DNA of 64,000 nt from JAXGMQ01 sp040768585 (GCA_040768585.1 JAXGMQ010000001.1:868001-932000), one strand, 5' to 3'. Counted from the stretch's first letter, positions 17,044 to 26,000 are shown. Program-made: numbers and translations. Notes: generated by a model from the letters alone, not told the origin.

Positions 17044-18341
17044 CAAGCTTCCTCCAGATTTCTGATGAATATCGAGTCCACATATCTAAGATAATAGTCC
17101 AAATCGAACAGAGCATCAATTTCAGCCTCACCAAGGTATGACCTCACCTCTGCATCCTCTTTCGCTCCATCCTTCAGGGGCTTTTCGCCCTTTGATGCGG
17201 GGATGGCGAGACGCTGAACAATCTTGTAGGCGGCGTCTCTGGCAAGCCCTCTGCTCATGAGCGCTACAAGTAACCTGCCGGAGAACACCGCTCCTCCGGT
17301 CTGTTCCATGTTCTTCTTCATCCTGTCAGCATTCACCACAAGCCCTGAGATGATGGATGTCATCTTTCTTGTTATGTAGCTTGCCAGAATAGATGAATCT
17401 GGGAAGACGATTCGCTCTACCGACGAGTGAGAAATGTCGCGCTCATCCCACAGAGCATTGTTCTCAAGCGCTGTCATGGCATTCGCCCTAAGAATTCGAG
17501 ACAATCCGCAAAGCTGCTCAGATGTTTTTGGGTTCTTCTTGTGTGGCATGGCGGAGGAGCCTGTCTGACCCTTTTTGAACGCCTCCTCAACCTCACCTGT
17601 TTCAGTGCGTTGCAGGAGTCTGAGGGTTCTGCCGATTCGGTCAATTGTTGCTCCAAGCTGAGCAAGAGACAACATATACTGCGCATGCCTATCCCTTGCC
17701 ACAACCTGCGTGCTGATTACATCGGGTTCAAGCCCCAGCTCCTCACACATTATCATCTCAAGATCAGGGTGCAAGTTTGCATATGTTCCAACCGCTCCTG
17801 ACATGTTGCCAACACGGTTGACCTCTACCGCATCCTCTACTCTCTTGCGGTCACGCTTAATCTCGGCGTACCAGGACAAAACCTTGAGCCCAAACGTCAT
17901 AGGCTCAGCATGCACTCCATGGGTTCTGCCCATCATCGGAGTCCTTTTGTGTTCCTTCGCCTTGTCCCGAAGCACCACCAAGAATGCGTCGATGTCAGAG
18001 AGCAAGAGTTTGCCTGACTCAACAATCTGCATGGATGTCGCTGTGTCAAGGATGTCAGAAGATGTCGCGCCCTTGTGGATGTAGCAAGCATCATCACCAA
18101 CTGACTCACCAAGAGAGTTGACAAAAGACACCACGTCGTGGTCTGTGATCTTTTCAAGCTCATCAACACGCTCAAGCGAGAATGTCATCTTGTTTCTGAT
18201 GTTGTGGACAGATGCAAGCGGAATCTCTCCGAGCCTGCCCCACGCTGTTACGAGCGCCATCTCAACCTTCATCATCAAATCAAAACGGTGTTGCCTGTCC
18301 CAGATTGCTGCCATTTCGGGGACGGAATAACGGTCTATCAA
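17043..18341 (-). CDS. purB: Adenylosuccinate lyase
   Basis: 432 residues. TTG start at 18341, with GGAGG 5 nt upstream and a 4-base overlap with the purA stop. PurB removes fumarate from SAICAR and from adenylosuccinate, so it acts in both the common pathway and AMP synthesis. The fumarase-superfamily signature GSSAMPHKKNPKTSEQ is intact, as are TSSDILDTATSMQ and GRTHGVHAEPMTFG with the catalytic histidine. It lies between purA and purC, the enzymes that act next to it in the pathway. Confidence 0.96.
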   Translation of the reverse strand: MIDRYSVPEMAAIWDRQHRFDLMMKVEMALVTAWGRLGEIPLASVHNIRNKMTFSLERVDELEKITDHDVVSFVNSLGESVGDDACYIHKGATSSDILDTATSMQIVESGKLLLSDIDAFLVVLRDKAKEHKRTPMMGRTHGVHAEPMTFGLKVLSWYAEIKRDRKRVEDAVEVNRVGNMSGAVGTYANLHPDLEMIMCEELGLEPDVISTQVVARDRHAQYMLSLAQLGATIDRIGRTLRLLQRTETGEVEEAFKKGQTGSSAMPHKKNPKTSEQLCGLSRILRANAMTALENNALWDERDISHSSVERIVFPDSSILASYITRKMTSIISGLVVNADRMKKNMEQTGGAVFSGRLLVALMSRGLARDAAYKIVQRLAIPASKGEKPLKDGAKEDAEVRSYLGEAEIDALFDLDYYLRYVDSIFIRNLEEA

Positions 18342-19618
18342 GAATTCCTCCTTATGGTCTGATCCTCATCTGGACCAACGGAAATCATGGTCACAGGGAC
18401 TCCTGTGATTTCCTCAATTATGTTTATGTACTTCTTTGCATTCTCTGGAAGCTCTGAGAATTTTTTTATTTTCGATGTGTCTTCCTTCCAGCCAGGAATG
18501 GTTTTATAAACCGGTTTCACCCTCTCGAGTAGGAAGCTCTCTGGTGAGAATCTGTCGGTTGTGGTTCCGTCCTCTGCATCATATGCCGTGCAAACCTTGA
18601 CCTGGTCAAAATCATCAAGCACATCCAAAAGGGTCATCGTAAGTTCTGTAGCTCCCGATACCCTGACGGCGTATTTGAGAGCAACAAGGTCGAGCCAACC
18701 ACAGTCTCTTGGTCTACCGGTGGTAGAACCGTATTCGTTGCCCCTCTGTCTGATTTTCTCGCCTATCTCGTTGTCCTGCTTTGTAGGAAATGGGCCTTTG
18801 CCAACCCTTGTCTGGTATGATTTTGTGATGCCTATAATTCTGTCCAGGTATCGAGGGGACAATCCGAGGGCAGCCATGCCAGAGGTTGGCAAACACGACG
18901 AAGACGTGACGTAGGGATATGTGCCATGGTCAAGGTCAAGCAGTATTCCCTGATTGCCTTCAAGCAACAGGTTTTTCTTCGACTCAACGGCATCGAATGC
19001 CATCTGAGAGGTATCAGCAAGCATTGGTATGATTACCTTTGAAGCCTCAAGAATAGGAGCCAAAACCTCATCCTCAGTCAGCGGTTTCTCACCATAGACA
19101 TCAGTAAATATCCTGTTCTTCCTCTTGAGGTTTTTCGAGATGACATGGCGGAGGAGTTTCTCATCCCTAAGCACTCCTACTCTGATGCCGATCCTATCTA
19201 TCTTATCAGCATAACATGGGCCAATCCCCCTCATCGAGGTTCCGATTGAACTCTTGCCCCTTGCCTTCTCATCGAGTTTTTCCAGATATCTATGGTACTC
19301 AAGAATGAGATGAGCGCCCTCAGAGATGAAGAGTCTGCCAGTGTAATCTGTGAATTTGATGATTCCCTCAAGCTCCTCAATCAAACCAACGGGATCGATA
19401 ACCATACCAGAACCCATGATGTTGACTGTGTTGCTCTTTAGAATACCAGCGGGGACAACATGCATGACGACCTTGTTGTCGCCTGTTACAATCGTATGAC
19501 CTGAGTTGGGGCCACCTGCAAAACGGCACACAACGTCAGCAGACTCAGAAAGGATGTGCGTTATCTTTCCTTTCGCCTCGTCTCCCCACTGTAATCCACA
19601 CACCATAGTTACCGGCAT
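18338..19618 (-). CDS. purA: Adenylosuccinate synthetase
   Basis: 426 residues; ATG with GGAGG 7 nt upstream. The enzyme uses GTP to couple aspartate to IMP, the first step to AMP. The N-terminal phosphate loop reads LQWGDEAKGKIT, with Ala where most members have Gly (GDEGKGK). The loop FAGGPNSGHTIV, SIGTSMRGIGPCYADKIDR, EGNQGILLDLDHGTYPYVTSS and TTGRPRDCGWLD are all present. It is the first gene of the operon and lies behind a good promoter at 19651-19679. The operon thus starts with an AMP-branch gene and then returns to general purine steps. Confidence 0.96.
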   Translation of the reverse strand: MPVTMVCGLQWGDEAKGKITHILSESADVVCRFAGGPNSGHTIVTGDNKVVMHVVPAGILKSNTVNIMGSGMVIDPVGLIEELEGIIKFTDYTGRLFISEGAHLILEYHRYLEKLDEKARGKSSIGTSMRGIGPCYADKIDRIGIRVGVLRDEKLLRHVISKNLKRKNRIFTDVYGEKPLTEDEVLAPILEASKVIIPMLADTSQMAFDAVESKKNLLLEGNQGILLDLDHGTYPYVTSSSCLPTSGMAALGLSPRYLDRIIGITKSYQTRVGKGPFPTKQDNEIGEKIRQRGNEYGSTTGRPRDCGWLDLVALKYAVRVSGATELTMTLLDVLDDFDQVKVCTAYDAEDGTTTDRFSPESFLLERVKPVYKTIPGWKEDTSKIKKFSELPENAKKYINIIEEITGVPVTMISVGPDEDQTIRRNS

Positions 19619-19650
19619 CTACAACCTCCATCCTTATCTTCTCTACCGAA

Positions 19651-19679
19651 ATTGTACCAAACAAAGACTCTCCGGGCAA
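19651..19679 (-). promoter_or_regulatory. Promoter of the purA operon
   Basis: On the minus strand, TTGCCC (19674-19679), a 17-bp spacer and TACAAT (19651-19656). The expected start of transcription is about 25 nt before the purA ATG and leaves room for the GGAGG box. I saw no riboswitch or PurR-type palindrome between it and the gene. Confidence 0.6.
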
Positions 19680-19709
19680 CTGTTACCACGTCCACAAAAA
19701 CTAATTTCA

Positions 19710-20213
19710 TCACTTGCCCGTTGTCCTTTTACAGTATGCCACTGGCGAGCCATCAACCCTCCACTGGTCAAATATCGCTACGAGGTCAAAACCAGAATTT
19801 TTGAACCAAGAATATGGCATGTGCCTCGACTCAAACTTGATGGAATGATGTTTCAGGTACGCCAGATAATCAGCTTCGAGTTTCTTTCCGATTTGACCAT
19901 CATTGACCTGAAATATAGGCGTATAGACCGTATTTCTCCTGCCCATGTCGGGATCTGGGAATGTTTCATCATCTATATGCCGTTCAATCGGCACACCTAT
20001 GATGATTCCCTCGATTTTTCTGCCAACCCTATAGGCAAGGGGGATTGTTCGAGGATAATCTACATACTTATCAACATTTGCAAAGTTGACAGCCAAGAGA
20101 GTCCTGCTTTCAAGGGAGAAAACAGCATCTTTGTCGGAGGGCGATAGGATTCGCACAAGCTCAACTCTCTCATCCGACTTGTGAAGATTAACAAGCTCGT
20201 ATTCAACTGGCAT
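19710..20213 (-). CDS. Hypothetical protein, possibly GNAT-like
   Basis: 167 residues, not firmly recognised. The order of segments is strand-rich N-terminus (EYELVNLHKSDERVELVRI), then LAYRVGRKIEGIIIGVPIE and TVYTPIFQVNDGQIGKKLEADYLAYLKHHSIKFES. It ends FKNSGFDLVAIFDQW..GSPVAYCKRT and resembles a GNAT acetyltransferase fold. In that fold the C-terminal 'GF' strand follows a helix that ends with a basic/aromatic patch. The acetyl-CoA loop (Q/RxxGxG/A) is not convincing (QVNDGQIGKK). No ribosome binding site precedes the ATG. A promoter-like pair ends 9 nt before it, so the transcript may be leaderless. It is divergent from smpB. Confidence 0.5.
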   Translation of the reverse strand: MPVEYELVNLHKSDERVELVRILSPSDKDAVFSLESRTLLAVNFANVDKYVDYPRTIPLAYRVGRKIEGIIIGVPIERHIDDETFPDPDMGRRNTVYTPIFQVNDGQIGKKLEADYLAYLKHHSIKFESRHMPYSWFKNSGFDLVAIFDQWRVDGSPVAYCKRTTGK

Positions 20214-20222
20214 AGGTGGTCT

Positions 20223-20252
20223 ATTTTACACCACTTAAAACTGTATGGTAAA
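20223..20252 (-). promoter_or_regulatory. Candidate leaderless promoter of the gene ending at 20213
   Basis: On the minus strand: TTTACC (20247-20252), an 18-bp spacer and TAAAAT (20223-20228), then only 9 nt to the ATG at 20213. Transcription would begin within about 2-3 nt of the start codon. No Shine-Dalgarno sequence is present. Confidence 0.4.
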
Positions 20253-20282
20253 TAGAGATTGCGCTAAACCTTACATCAGTTC

Positions 20283-20310
20283 TTGACTGCACATCAGTCA
20301 AACATAGAAT
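20283..20310 (+). promoter_or_regulatory. Candidate leaderless promoter and operator-like palindrome of smpB
   Basis: TTGACT (20283-20288), a 16-bp spacer and TAGAAT (20305-20310) end 9 nt before the smpB ATG, so the transcript would start almost at the start codon. A perfect 7-bp inverted repeat, TTGACTG (20283-20289) and CAGTCAA (20295-20301) around CACAT, covers the -35 box and the first half of the spacer. Such an arrangement suits a repressor site. Confidence 0.5.
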
Positions 20311-20319
20311 CAATGGGGG

Positions 20320-20775
20320 ATGATTAAAACAGGAACAGTTTCTACAAACAGGAAGGCGAGACAGCTTTACAACCTCGAAAAGGATTTCGAGGTGGGAATA
20401 GCTCTAAAAGGCGATGAAGTCAAATCTCTTCGCATGGGAGCCTGCGACCTCAAGGATGCCTATGTCGAGATAATGAATGGGCAAGCATATCTCGTTGAGG
20501 CTCACATCAGACCATACAAGGGCGCAAGAGAACCATCAGCCCCAAGACGCAGGAGAAAACTGCTGCTCCACAAATACCAAATCAGGAGACTTGCTGGCAG
20601 ACTCTCACAAGGAGGCTACACTTGTATCCCGCTTGAGATATATTTCAACGAGAAGGGGATAGCGAAGGTCAAAATCGCAATCGCCCATGGCAAGAAGAAG
20701 TTTGAACACAAGGACACTATAATCGAGAGAACAAGAGACAGGGAGACAAGACAGGCAACGGGAAGGGAGCGATAA
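20320..20775 (+). CDS. smpB: SsrA-binding protein SmpB
   Basis: 151 residues. SmpB binds tmRNA and delivers it to stalled ribosomes for trans-translation. The oligonucleotide-binding barrel is complete: VSTNRKARQLYNLEKDFEVG, LKGDEVKSLRMGACDLKDAY, HIRPYKGA, RRRRKLLLHKYQIRRL, CIPLEIYFNEKGIAKVKIA and HGKKKFEHKDT, with a basic C-terminal tail (ERTRDRETRQATGRER). The ssrA (tmRNA) gene itself is not visible in the window. No clear ribosome binding site precedes the ATG. It is followed 2 bp later by the amidase gene, so the two may be co-transcribed. Confidence 0.95.
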   Translation: MIKTGTVSTNRKARQLYNLEKDFEVGIALKGDEVKSLRMGACDLKDAYVEIMNGQAYLVEAHIRPYKGAREPSAPRRRRKLLLHKYQIRRLAGRLSQGGYTCIPLEIYFNEKGIAKVKIAIAHGKKKFEHKDTIIERTRDRETRQATGRER

Positions 20776-20777
20776 TT

Positions 20778-23700
20778 GTGAAAAAATTCCTCTTGCTATT
20801 TGTTTGTTTGGCACTCATTACTCCGCAGTTTGCGTATGCGGAGGATGCAACGAGATATGTTGTCACCTACGAGAAAAACACTAATCTCAGAGAAAAACCA
20901 TCGCTTGATGGTAAGCTGATTGAGAGTGTCCCACCAGGCAAAGAGTACGAGATTGTCTCGGAGACCAAAGACAACCAGAACAAGCTCTGGTATGGGATTG
21001 CATACTCCCCCGACAAAACGGCTTTTGTTGCCTCCTGGGTGGTCAATGTAAAAACCAGCGAACCAACAAAACAGATCGAGGGGCAGAAGGCAATCATTGA
21101 CCCAGGCAGATACAAGATAAACATCAGAGCTTTACCAAACAGAGACTCCGAGATTGTGGCAACTCTCACAGAAAGAGTGACAGTTCCAGTGCTTCAAAAG
21201 CAACCTGGTGACGAGGTGTGGTACCAGATAGAGCTTGGAGACGACAAGAAGGGATGGGTGCTTTCGTCTCTGATCTCAAGTATTGTCTCAGAGAGTGTCG
21301 AGGCCGAGGAAGTCGCAGGCATGACAGCCTACATCCCCCCCCAGGTCAATATCAGGGAACTGCCGACGACTGACTCCCCTGTTGTTACAAAAACAACCAA
21401 TCCCATGCAACCACCAGTCACAAAGAAAACATCGGACGGCGATGGGTTCACCTGGTACGAGGTAACACTGCCCACAGGCAAGAGCGGATGGGTTCGCTCC
21501 GATATGGCAAAAATAAACCACCAAGAAAAGGAAACAGAAGTCGACGACATCTTTGTGGTTGTAAATGCAAATACAAACATCAGAAAGGACGCCGGAGTCC
21601 AATTCACAGAAGGAACAATAAAAGCCAAATCGCAACAGCAATATAAAGTGTTGGCAAAAAAGCCTGACATCAACGGCGATATCTGGTACAAAATCAATAC
21701 AGAGTTTGGTGAAGGCTGGGTTTTCTCAAAGATTGTTGAGACGATTGTTGCCACTGAATTCAATACCGTCAAAGGGGGAGCCATCCTCAAACTCGCTCCA
21801 TCCTCTGGCTCAAAGACACTCTTCAAAATTGAAGGCAACACCCGTTGCTCAATCTCCGGTGGAGCTGAGAATGTTGAGAAAGAGGTCTGGTATCTTCTCA
21901 CCACCTCTGACAACAAGACAGGTTGGGCAAGATCGGATTCGATTATCCTTGCCAAGACATTCTCAATCCCAAACACAAACATGTTGGGTGGGGACGTCAA
22001 TATTTTGAAACGGACAGTTCTTGCTGAGTTCCCATCTGGCACAAAGGGCAAGGAACTCAACCCAGACGCCAAAGGAAAGGTCGACACAGTCGCTGTTCGC
22101 GATGGTGGCACCGTTTATTACAAGATTACCGTTGGTAAGGATATCGGCTGGATTCCTCAAGAAGTCACAAAGAGGCTCTACGAGCAACCACCAGCTAGCC
22201 CCGTTGGAATTGGTGATGTGTCGTGGCAAAAGAGGAATGACGTTCTGGAGTTTCGTTTTCCCATCACAAGAAAAACTGAGGTAAAAATCGCCAACTACCG
22301 CGACGACCCAAGAATCAACATCTACATTCAAAACGCCGATTACATCAGCACAAACTACACAAAAGACATCGACTCATCACTTGTTTCGCGAGTGGTATTC
22401 AACCAGAAGCACACCCCCCGTGATCTCATCATAACAATCAAACTCAACAAGGCTGCCGACTACCACCTCTATCCGATCACCTCCACCTCCAAGGAAATAC
22501 GACTCGATGTGTTTGAGTACAAGTCTAGCAACGAACCAAAGGTTTTCATCCAGGGAAGCCCCATTCATTTCACAAGTCCACCAACCACCGACAATGGCAC
22601 AATCCTCATCCCGCTTGATGCCCTTGGCAACGAACTCGGTGTTTCGCCAAAGAAACTCGATGACGGCAGGTTTGAGTTTGAGACAGACTCCATCAAGCTG
22701 ACCTTCACTCCGAATAACTCACTTGGTCACTTTGAACAGCCAGACGGCTTCAACGGAGATTTCACAATCGACCCAGCCCCACGGTATGTTGGAGATGGCG
22801 ACGGTATTTTCTTTGTTCCCCTCAACCAGACAATCGCCCTTCACCTCGGCTTCTCCTACAGCTACTTCCCAACCATCAACTCAAGCTACCTCGACCCCAT
22901 CATTGAAAAGCTTGAGATCGGTGACTGTGGCGAGACCAGTTCAAGCTGTTCAGCGCTGACAACCAACATGGCACTGCTTACCGACTACGAGGAAGAAGAG
23001 CTTTCTGACGGTCGGGTGAAAATCTCACTCTTCAACTCAATCCTTGATTCGATGGCAACCAAAAACCTCGACAAGGAGAACGTCCTCACTGAGTTCGAGG
23101 ACAGGAAGGTCGACAAACCACCTGTTGTGAGGCTCTACATAAAAAAGGGTGAGAATCAACGGCTTTCAATCGGTGAAGCTAGAAACCCAAACAGACTCAT
23201 CATCACCCTTCGCGAGAAGGTGTTTCACGGACTCTCTGGCAAAACCATCCTCATTGACCCAGGACACGGAAGGATGATATCAGCAGACAATTACGATATG
23301 GGATGCGTCACCGAATCTGGAAAATCCGAGGCAAAGTTTGCCCTGCTTGTCGCAAGACAGCTGATGCTTGAGCTCCAGGAAAAAGGAGCGAAGGTGGTAC
23401 TCACAAGAAACTCCGACGACTCGCCAAACAACCCAGATCTTGATGAAAGAGTTAGCAACGCCAACAGCGGCGGGTATCACATGTTTGTCTCACTCCACTT
23501 TGGATTCTCAAAAGACATATCAACCCAGGGAACTCAAACCTATTGCTACACCTCATCTGGCAAGAAACTCGCTCAACTGTTGCAAGGACCGGTCTCAAGG
23601 GCAACAGGTTTTTCGAGCAAGGGAGTCAAGCACTCTAACCACTATCTCTGCAAGATGATCACAGGTATCCCCTCTGTTCTCATCGAGCCACTCTACCTGA

Positions 23701-23804
23701 GCAACAAGGATGGGGAGGACTGGATATCAAAACCAGCCAACGTTGAAGCGTTGGCGGAATCAATTTCAGACGGAATTTCAGAATACTTTGAGGAGGCGCC
23801 ATGA
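20778..23804 (+). CDS. Secreted N-acetylmuramoyl-L-alanine amidase with SH3b, AMIN-like and stalk domains
   Basis: 1008 residues; GTG start just after GGAAGGGAG. A signal peptide (KKFLLLFVCLALITPQFAYA) is followed by about six SH3b-type repeats (residues 27-470), each ending in a 'WY.I......GWV.S' pattern such as LWYGIAY...AFVASWV and VWYQIEL...KGWVLSSL. An AMIN-like domain (about 475-580) and a degenerate stalk-like domain (about 585-690) come next. Amidase_3 fills the last 190 residues: ILIDPGHG with the zinc His (residue 830), TESGKSEAKF with Glu, SLHFGFS with His, and SVLIEPLYLSN with the catalytic Glu. It cleaves the amide between muramic acid and the stem peptide. Export and wall-binding domains suggest septal or envelope remodelling. 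It overlaps rph by 4 bases. Confidence 0.88.
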   Translation: MKKFLLLFVCLALITPQFAYAEDATRYVVTYEKNTNLREKPSLDGKLIESVPPGKEYEIVSETKDNQNKLWYGIAYSPDKTAFVASWVVNVKTSEPTKQIEGQKAIIDPGRYKINIRALPNRDSEIVATLTERVTVPVLQKQPGDEVWYQIELGDDKKGWVLSSLISSIVSESVEAEEVAGMTAYIPPQVNIRELPTTDSPVVTKTTNPMQPPVTKKTSDGDGFTWYEVTLPTGKSGWVRSDMAKINHQEKETEVDDIFVVVNANTNIRKDAGVQFTEGTIKAKSQQQYKVLAKKPDINGDIWYKINTEFGEGWVFSKIVETIVATEFNTVKGGAILKLAPSSGSKTLFKIEGNTRCSISGGAENVEKEVWYLLTTSDNKTGWARSDSIILAKTFSIPNTNMLGGDVNILKRTVLAEFPSGTKGKELNPDAKGKVDTVAVRDGGTVYYKITVGKDIGWIPQEVTKRLYEQPPASPVGIGDVSWQKRNDVLEFRFPITRKTEVKIANYRDDPRINIYIQNADYISTNYTKDIDSSLVSRVVFNQKHTPRDLIITIKLNKAADYHLYPITSTSKEIRLDVFEYKSSNEPKVFIQGSPIHFTSPPTTDNGTILIPLDALGNELGVSPKKLDDGRFEFETDSIKLTFTPNNSLGHFEQPDGFNGDFTIDPAPRYVGDGDGIFFVPLNQTIALHLGFSYSYFPTINSSYLDPIIEKLEIGDCGETSSSCSALTTNMALLTDYEEEELSDGRVKISLFNSILDSMATKNLDKENVLTEFEDRKVDKPPVVRLYIKKGENQRLSIGEARNPNRLIITLREKVFHGLSGKTILIDPGHGRMISADNYDMGCVTESGKSEAKFALLVARQLMLELQEKGAKVVLTRNSDDSPNNPDLDERVSNANSGGYHMFVSLHFGFSKDISTQGTQTYCYTSSGKKLAQLLQGPVSRATGFSSKGVKHSNHYLCKMITGIPSVLIEPLYLSNKDGEDWISKPANVEALAESISDGISEYFEEAP

Positions 23805-24511
23805 GAGAAGACGGAAGAGCAAACAATCAACTCCGAGAGATAACAATAAAGCCGGACATCATGAAGTACGCCGAAGGCTCTGCCGAGGTCACCTGGGGCA
23901 ACACAAAAGTCATCTGCACAGCCTCGTGGGAGCCAAAGGTTCCATTCTGGATGAAGGACGAAGGCAGGGGCTGGATAACCGCCGAATATGCCATGCTCCC
24001 CCGCTGCGCTCCCCAGCGCATCAGGCGTGACATCAGCAAGGGTACACAAGCGTCTCGAGGGGTTGAGATTCAAAGGCTTATCGGTAGAGCGATTCGCTCG
24101 ACTGTCGACCTTGTGAAAATGGGCGCAAACACAATGACAATTGACTGCGATGTGATTCAAGCCGACGGTGGCACGCGGGTCGCCTCGATTGTCGGCGGAT
24201 TTGTGGCTTTGGTGCAAGCCTTCAGGAGTGTAAATATTGGAGAGCTCCCAATCCAGAATTACCTGGGCGCAGTCTCTCTTGGGATTGTCGCTGGAGAGCC
24301 GATGCTTGACCTCTGCTACGAGGAGGATTTCAGGGCTGATGCTGACATGAACCTCGTTGCTGACTCACAGGGCAACATCGCCGAGGTGCAAGTCACAGCC
24401 GAGGAAGCCCCATTCTCGCTGGACAAGTTCAATAAACTGGTTGAGCTTGGCATGGCGGGTGTGAAGCAAGTCATCGAGATTCAAAAACGTGTGCTTGGCC
24501 CACTCATTTAG
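23801..24511 (+). CDS. rph: Ribonuclease PH
   Basis: 236 residues; ATGA overlap with the amidase gene and GAGGAGG upstream. RNase PH is a phosphate-dependent 3'-5' exoribonuclease that trims tRNA precursors. Diagnostic stretches: REITIKPDIMKYAEGSAEVTWGNTKVICTAS, GWITAEYAMLPRC, GVEIQRLIGRAIRS, ANTMTIDCDVIQADGGTRVASI and LDLCYEEDFRADADMN with the conserved acidic residues. Length is normal. It forms a pair with the following pyrophosphatase gene, a pairing seen in many bacteria. Confidence 0.95.
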   Translation: MREDGRANNQLREITIKPDIMKYAEGSAEVTWGNTKVICTASWEPKVPFWMKDEGRGWITAEYAMLPRCAPQRIRRDISKGTQASRGVEIQRLIGRAIRSTVDLVKMGANTMTIDCDVIQADGGTRVASIVGGFVALVQAFRSVNIGELPIQNYLGAVSLGIVAGEPMLDLCYEEDFRADADMNLVADSQGNIAEVQVTAEEAPFSLDKFNKLVELGMAGVKQVIEIQKRVLGPLI

Positions 24512-24522
24512 ACAAACATAAG

Positions 24523-25092
24523 ATGAAAATAGAAAAGATTCTCCTTGCCACCTCCAATCCAGGGAAAATTAGAGAGATAAAGTCTCTCCTGCCCGATATC
24601 GAGGTGGTATTGTCCTCTGATGTTGGACTCGAGTTGCCTGAGGAGACCGGCACAACCTTTGAGGAAAACGCCCTCATCAAGTCAGAGTTTGGATTCGAGC
24701 AAACCGGAATCCCAACGCTTGCCGAGGATTCGGGGCTTGTGGTGGACGCGCTTTCTGGCGCGCCTGGAATCTACTCCGCACGATATGAACCTGACCCAGT
24801 TGAGGCATACCTGCGGGTGTTGCGGGAGATGGAGGGCAAAACAAACCGCGCAGCGAGGTTTGTGTGTGTGGCTGCATTCACCTACTCTGGGGGGAGTAAA
24901 ACCTTCAGAGGAACGATAGAAGGAGAGATTGCAAAAGAGCCTGCTGGTGAGGGTGGCTTTGGTTACGACCCGATATTCTTGTTTGACAAAGTCCACACCA
25001 CAGCCCAGATAAGCAAAGAGGAAAAGAGCAAGATTTCGCATAGGGGGAAGGCGTTGAGGGAGTTTGTGGGGTGGTTTACAGCTCTGCAATAA
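24523..25092 (+). CDS. rdgB: XTP/dITP diphosphatase (HAM1 family)
   Basis: 189 residues, 11 bp after rph. The enzyme hydrolyses non-canonical purine triphosphates (XTP, ITP, dITP) to keep them out of nucleic acid. Motifs: LLATSNPGKIREIKSLL at the N-terminus, TFEENALIKSEF, the signature GIPTLAEDSGLVVDALSGAPGIYSARY, and GEGGFGYDPIFLF followed by SKEEKSKISHRGKAL. Length is normal. No strong ribosome binding site is visible, so translation may be coupled to rph. Confidence 0.94.
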   Translation: MKIEKILLATSNPGKIREIKSLLPDIEVVLSSDVGLELPEETGTTFEENALIKSEFGFEQTGIPTLAEDSGLVVDALSGAPGIYSARYEPDPVEAYLRVLREMEGKTNRAARFVCVAAFTYSGGSKTFRGTIEGEIAKEPAGEGGFGYDPIFLFDKVHTTAQISKEEKSKISHRGKALREFVGWFTALQ

Positions 25093-25157
25093 GCCAATGA
25101 ATATGGATTTCTTTGAAATTATCTGTATATAGATCAATAAGGACACGGAGGGATTAT

Positions 25158-25568
25158 ATGAAAAAACTAACAACGTTACTTTTGATTGTCTCACTGGGTT
25201 TTGTGGCAACCACAATTGGTTGCCTAGGAACAAACAACATAGAGAAAGAATTTGTAAGCGCAGCTCATCTATTTGATGGTCAGTATGGTGGCATCTCGAT
25301 AGCTCGAGGAGACACAATCGACCTAGCAAAAGACCTGCAAGAAATTGCAAGAGATTTTGACTATCAATATCAAACCGATGCCCACAACGAACTTGCATTT
25401 ACAGCCGAATGGTTTTGTTTTTTGAAAAAGGAACTAAACATAATCAATATCAAAGAAGATTTCAAATACGGGATTCACCCGGAATATTTCAAGACCAACT
25501 TCCAAAGACTCTATCACCGACTATCGGAGGATCCGGATGGGGATACGAGTGGATGTACACAAGATTAA
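25158..25568 (+). CDS. Small lipoprotein, unknown function
   Basis: 136 residues from ATG 25158, with GGAGGG 4-5 nt upstream; the longer frame lacks a site. The signal (KKLTTLLLIVSLGFVATTIGC) ends in lipobox TIGC. The mature part is mainly helical (IDLAKDLQEIARDFDYQYQT, then LAFTAEWFCFLKKEL), and a four-helix-bundle-like arrangement is possible. No family recognised. It ends shortly before a 550-bp gene-free stretch full of C-rich repeats. Confidence 0.65.
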   Translation: MKKLTTLLLIVSLGFVATTIGCLGTNNIEKEFVSAAHLFDGQYGGISIARGDTIDLAKDLQEIARDFDYQYQTDAHNELAFTAEWFCFLKKELNIINIKEDFKYGIHPEYFKTNFQRLYHRLSEDPDGDTSGCTQD

Positions 25569-25671
25569 TTGGCTGGATCTATTTAACCGCTGACACTACG
25601 GTATAAGACGTAATACAGGGATAACCACAAATGCAATGGTAAAAAGCCGCTCTCGCTTTTCTGGAAAAACT

Positions 25672-26000
25672 CCTCACCCCAGCCCTCTCCTCAGAGATGA
25701 GAGGGAGTAGATGTTGATGTTGTTCCCATTATCAGGAGAGAGCGGGAGTAGATAGTTGTATTTCATAATAAGTAAAAAGAAGCAAACAAGGACATGCCCT
25801 TTCTCCCCTCTCCCATCCTGAGTGGGGGCTCTATTCCACCACCCCCTCTCTCATCCCGACAAGGGGTTTTGTTTTCCTTCTCCCCTCTCCCTTCCCAGTA
25901 GAAGGTTAACGCGTCTCTTCTCCCCTCCCCCTCCCGGCGGAAGGCTGCTCCCCTCTTCTCCCCTCTCCCTTAGGAAGGGAGAGGGGCAGGGGGTGAGGGA
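25672..26000. repeat. Cluster of dispersed palindromic C/G-rich repeat units
   Basis: The most complete unit is 25956-26000: TTCTCCCCTCTCCCT, a short centre, then AGGGAGAGGGGCAGGGGG and TGAGGG. It is a long, almost perfect inverted repeat with an asymmetric G-rich tail. A degenerate copy in the opposite direction is at 25672-25708 (CTCACCCCAGCCCTCTCC...GAGAGGGAG). Partial units starting with TTCTCCCCTC or TTTCTCCCCTC lie near 25801, 25880 and 25918. A second complete copy is at 53641-53685. Units of this kind are found dispersed between genes of several bacterial groups and are likely non-autonomous mobile or REP-like elements. Confidence 0.75.
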
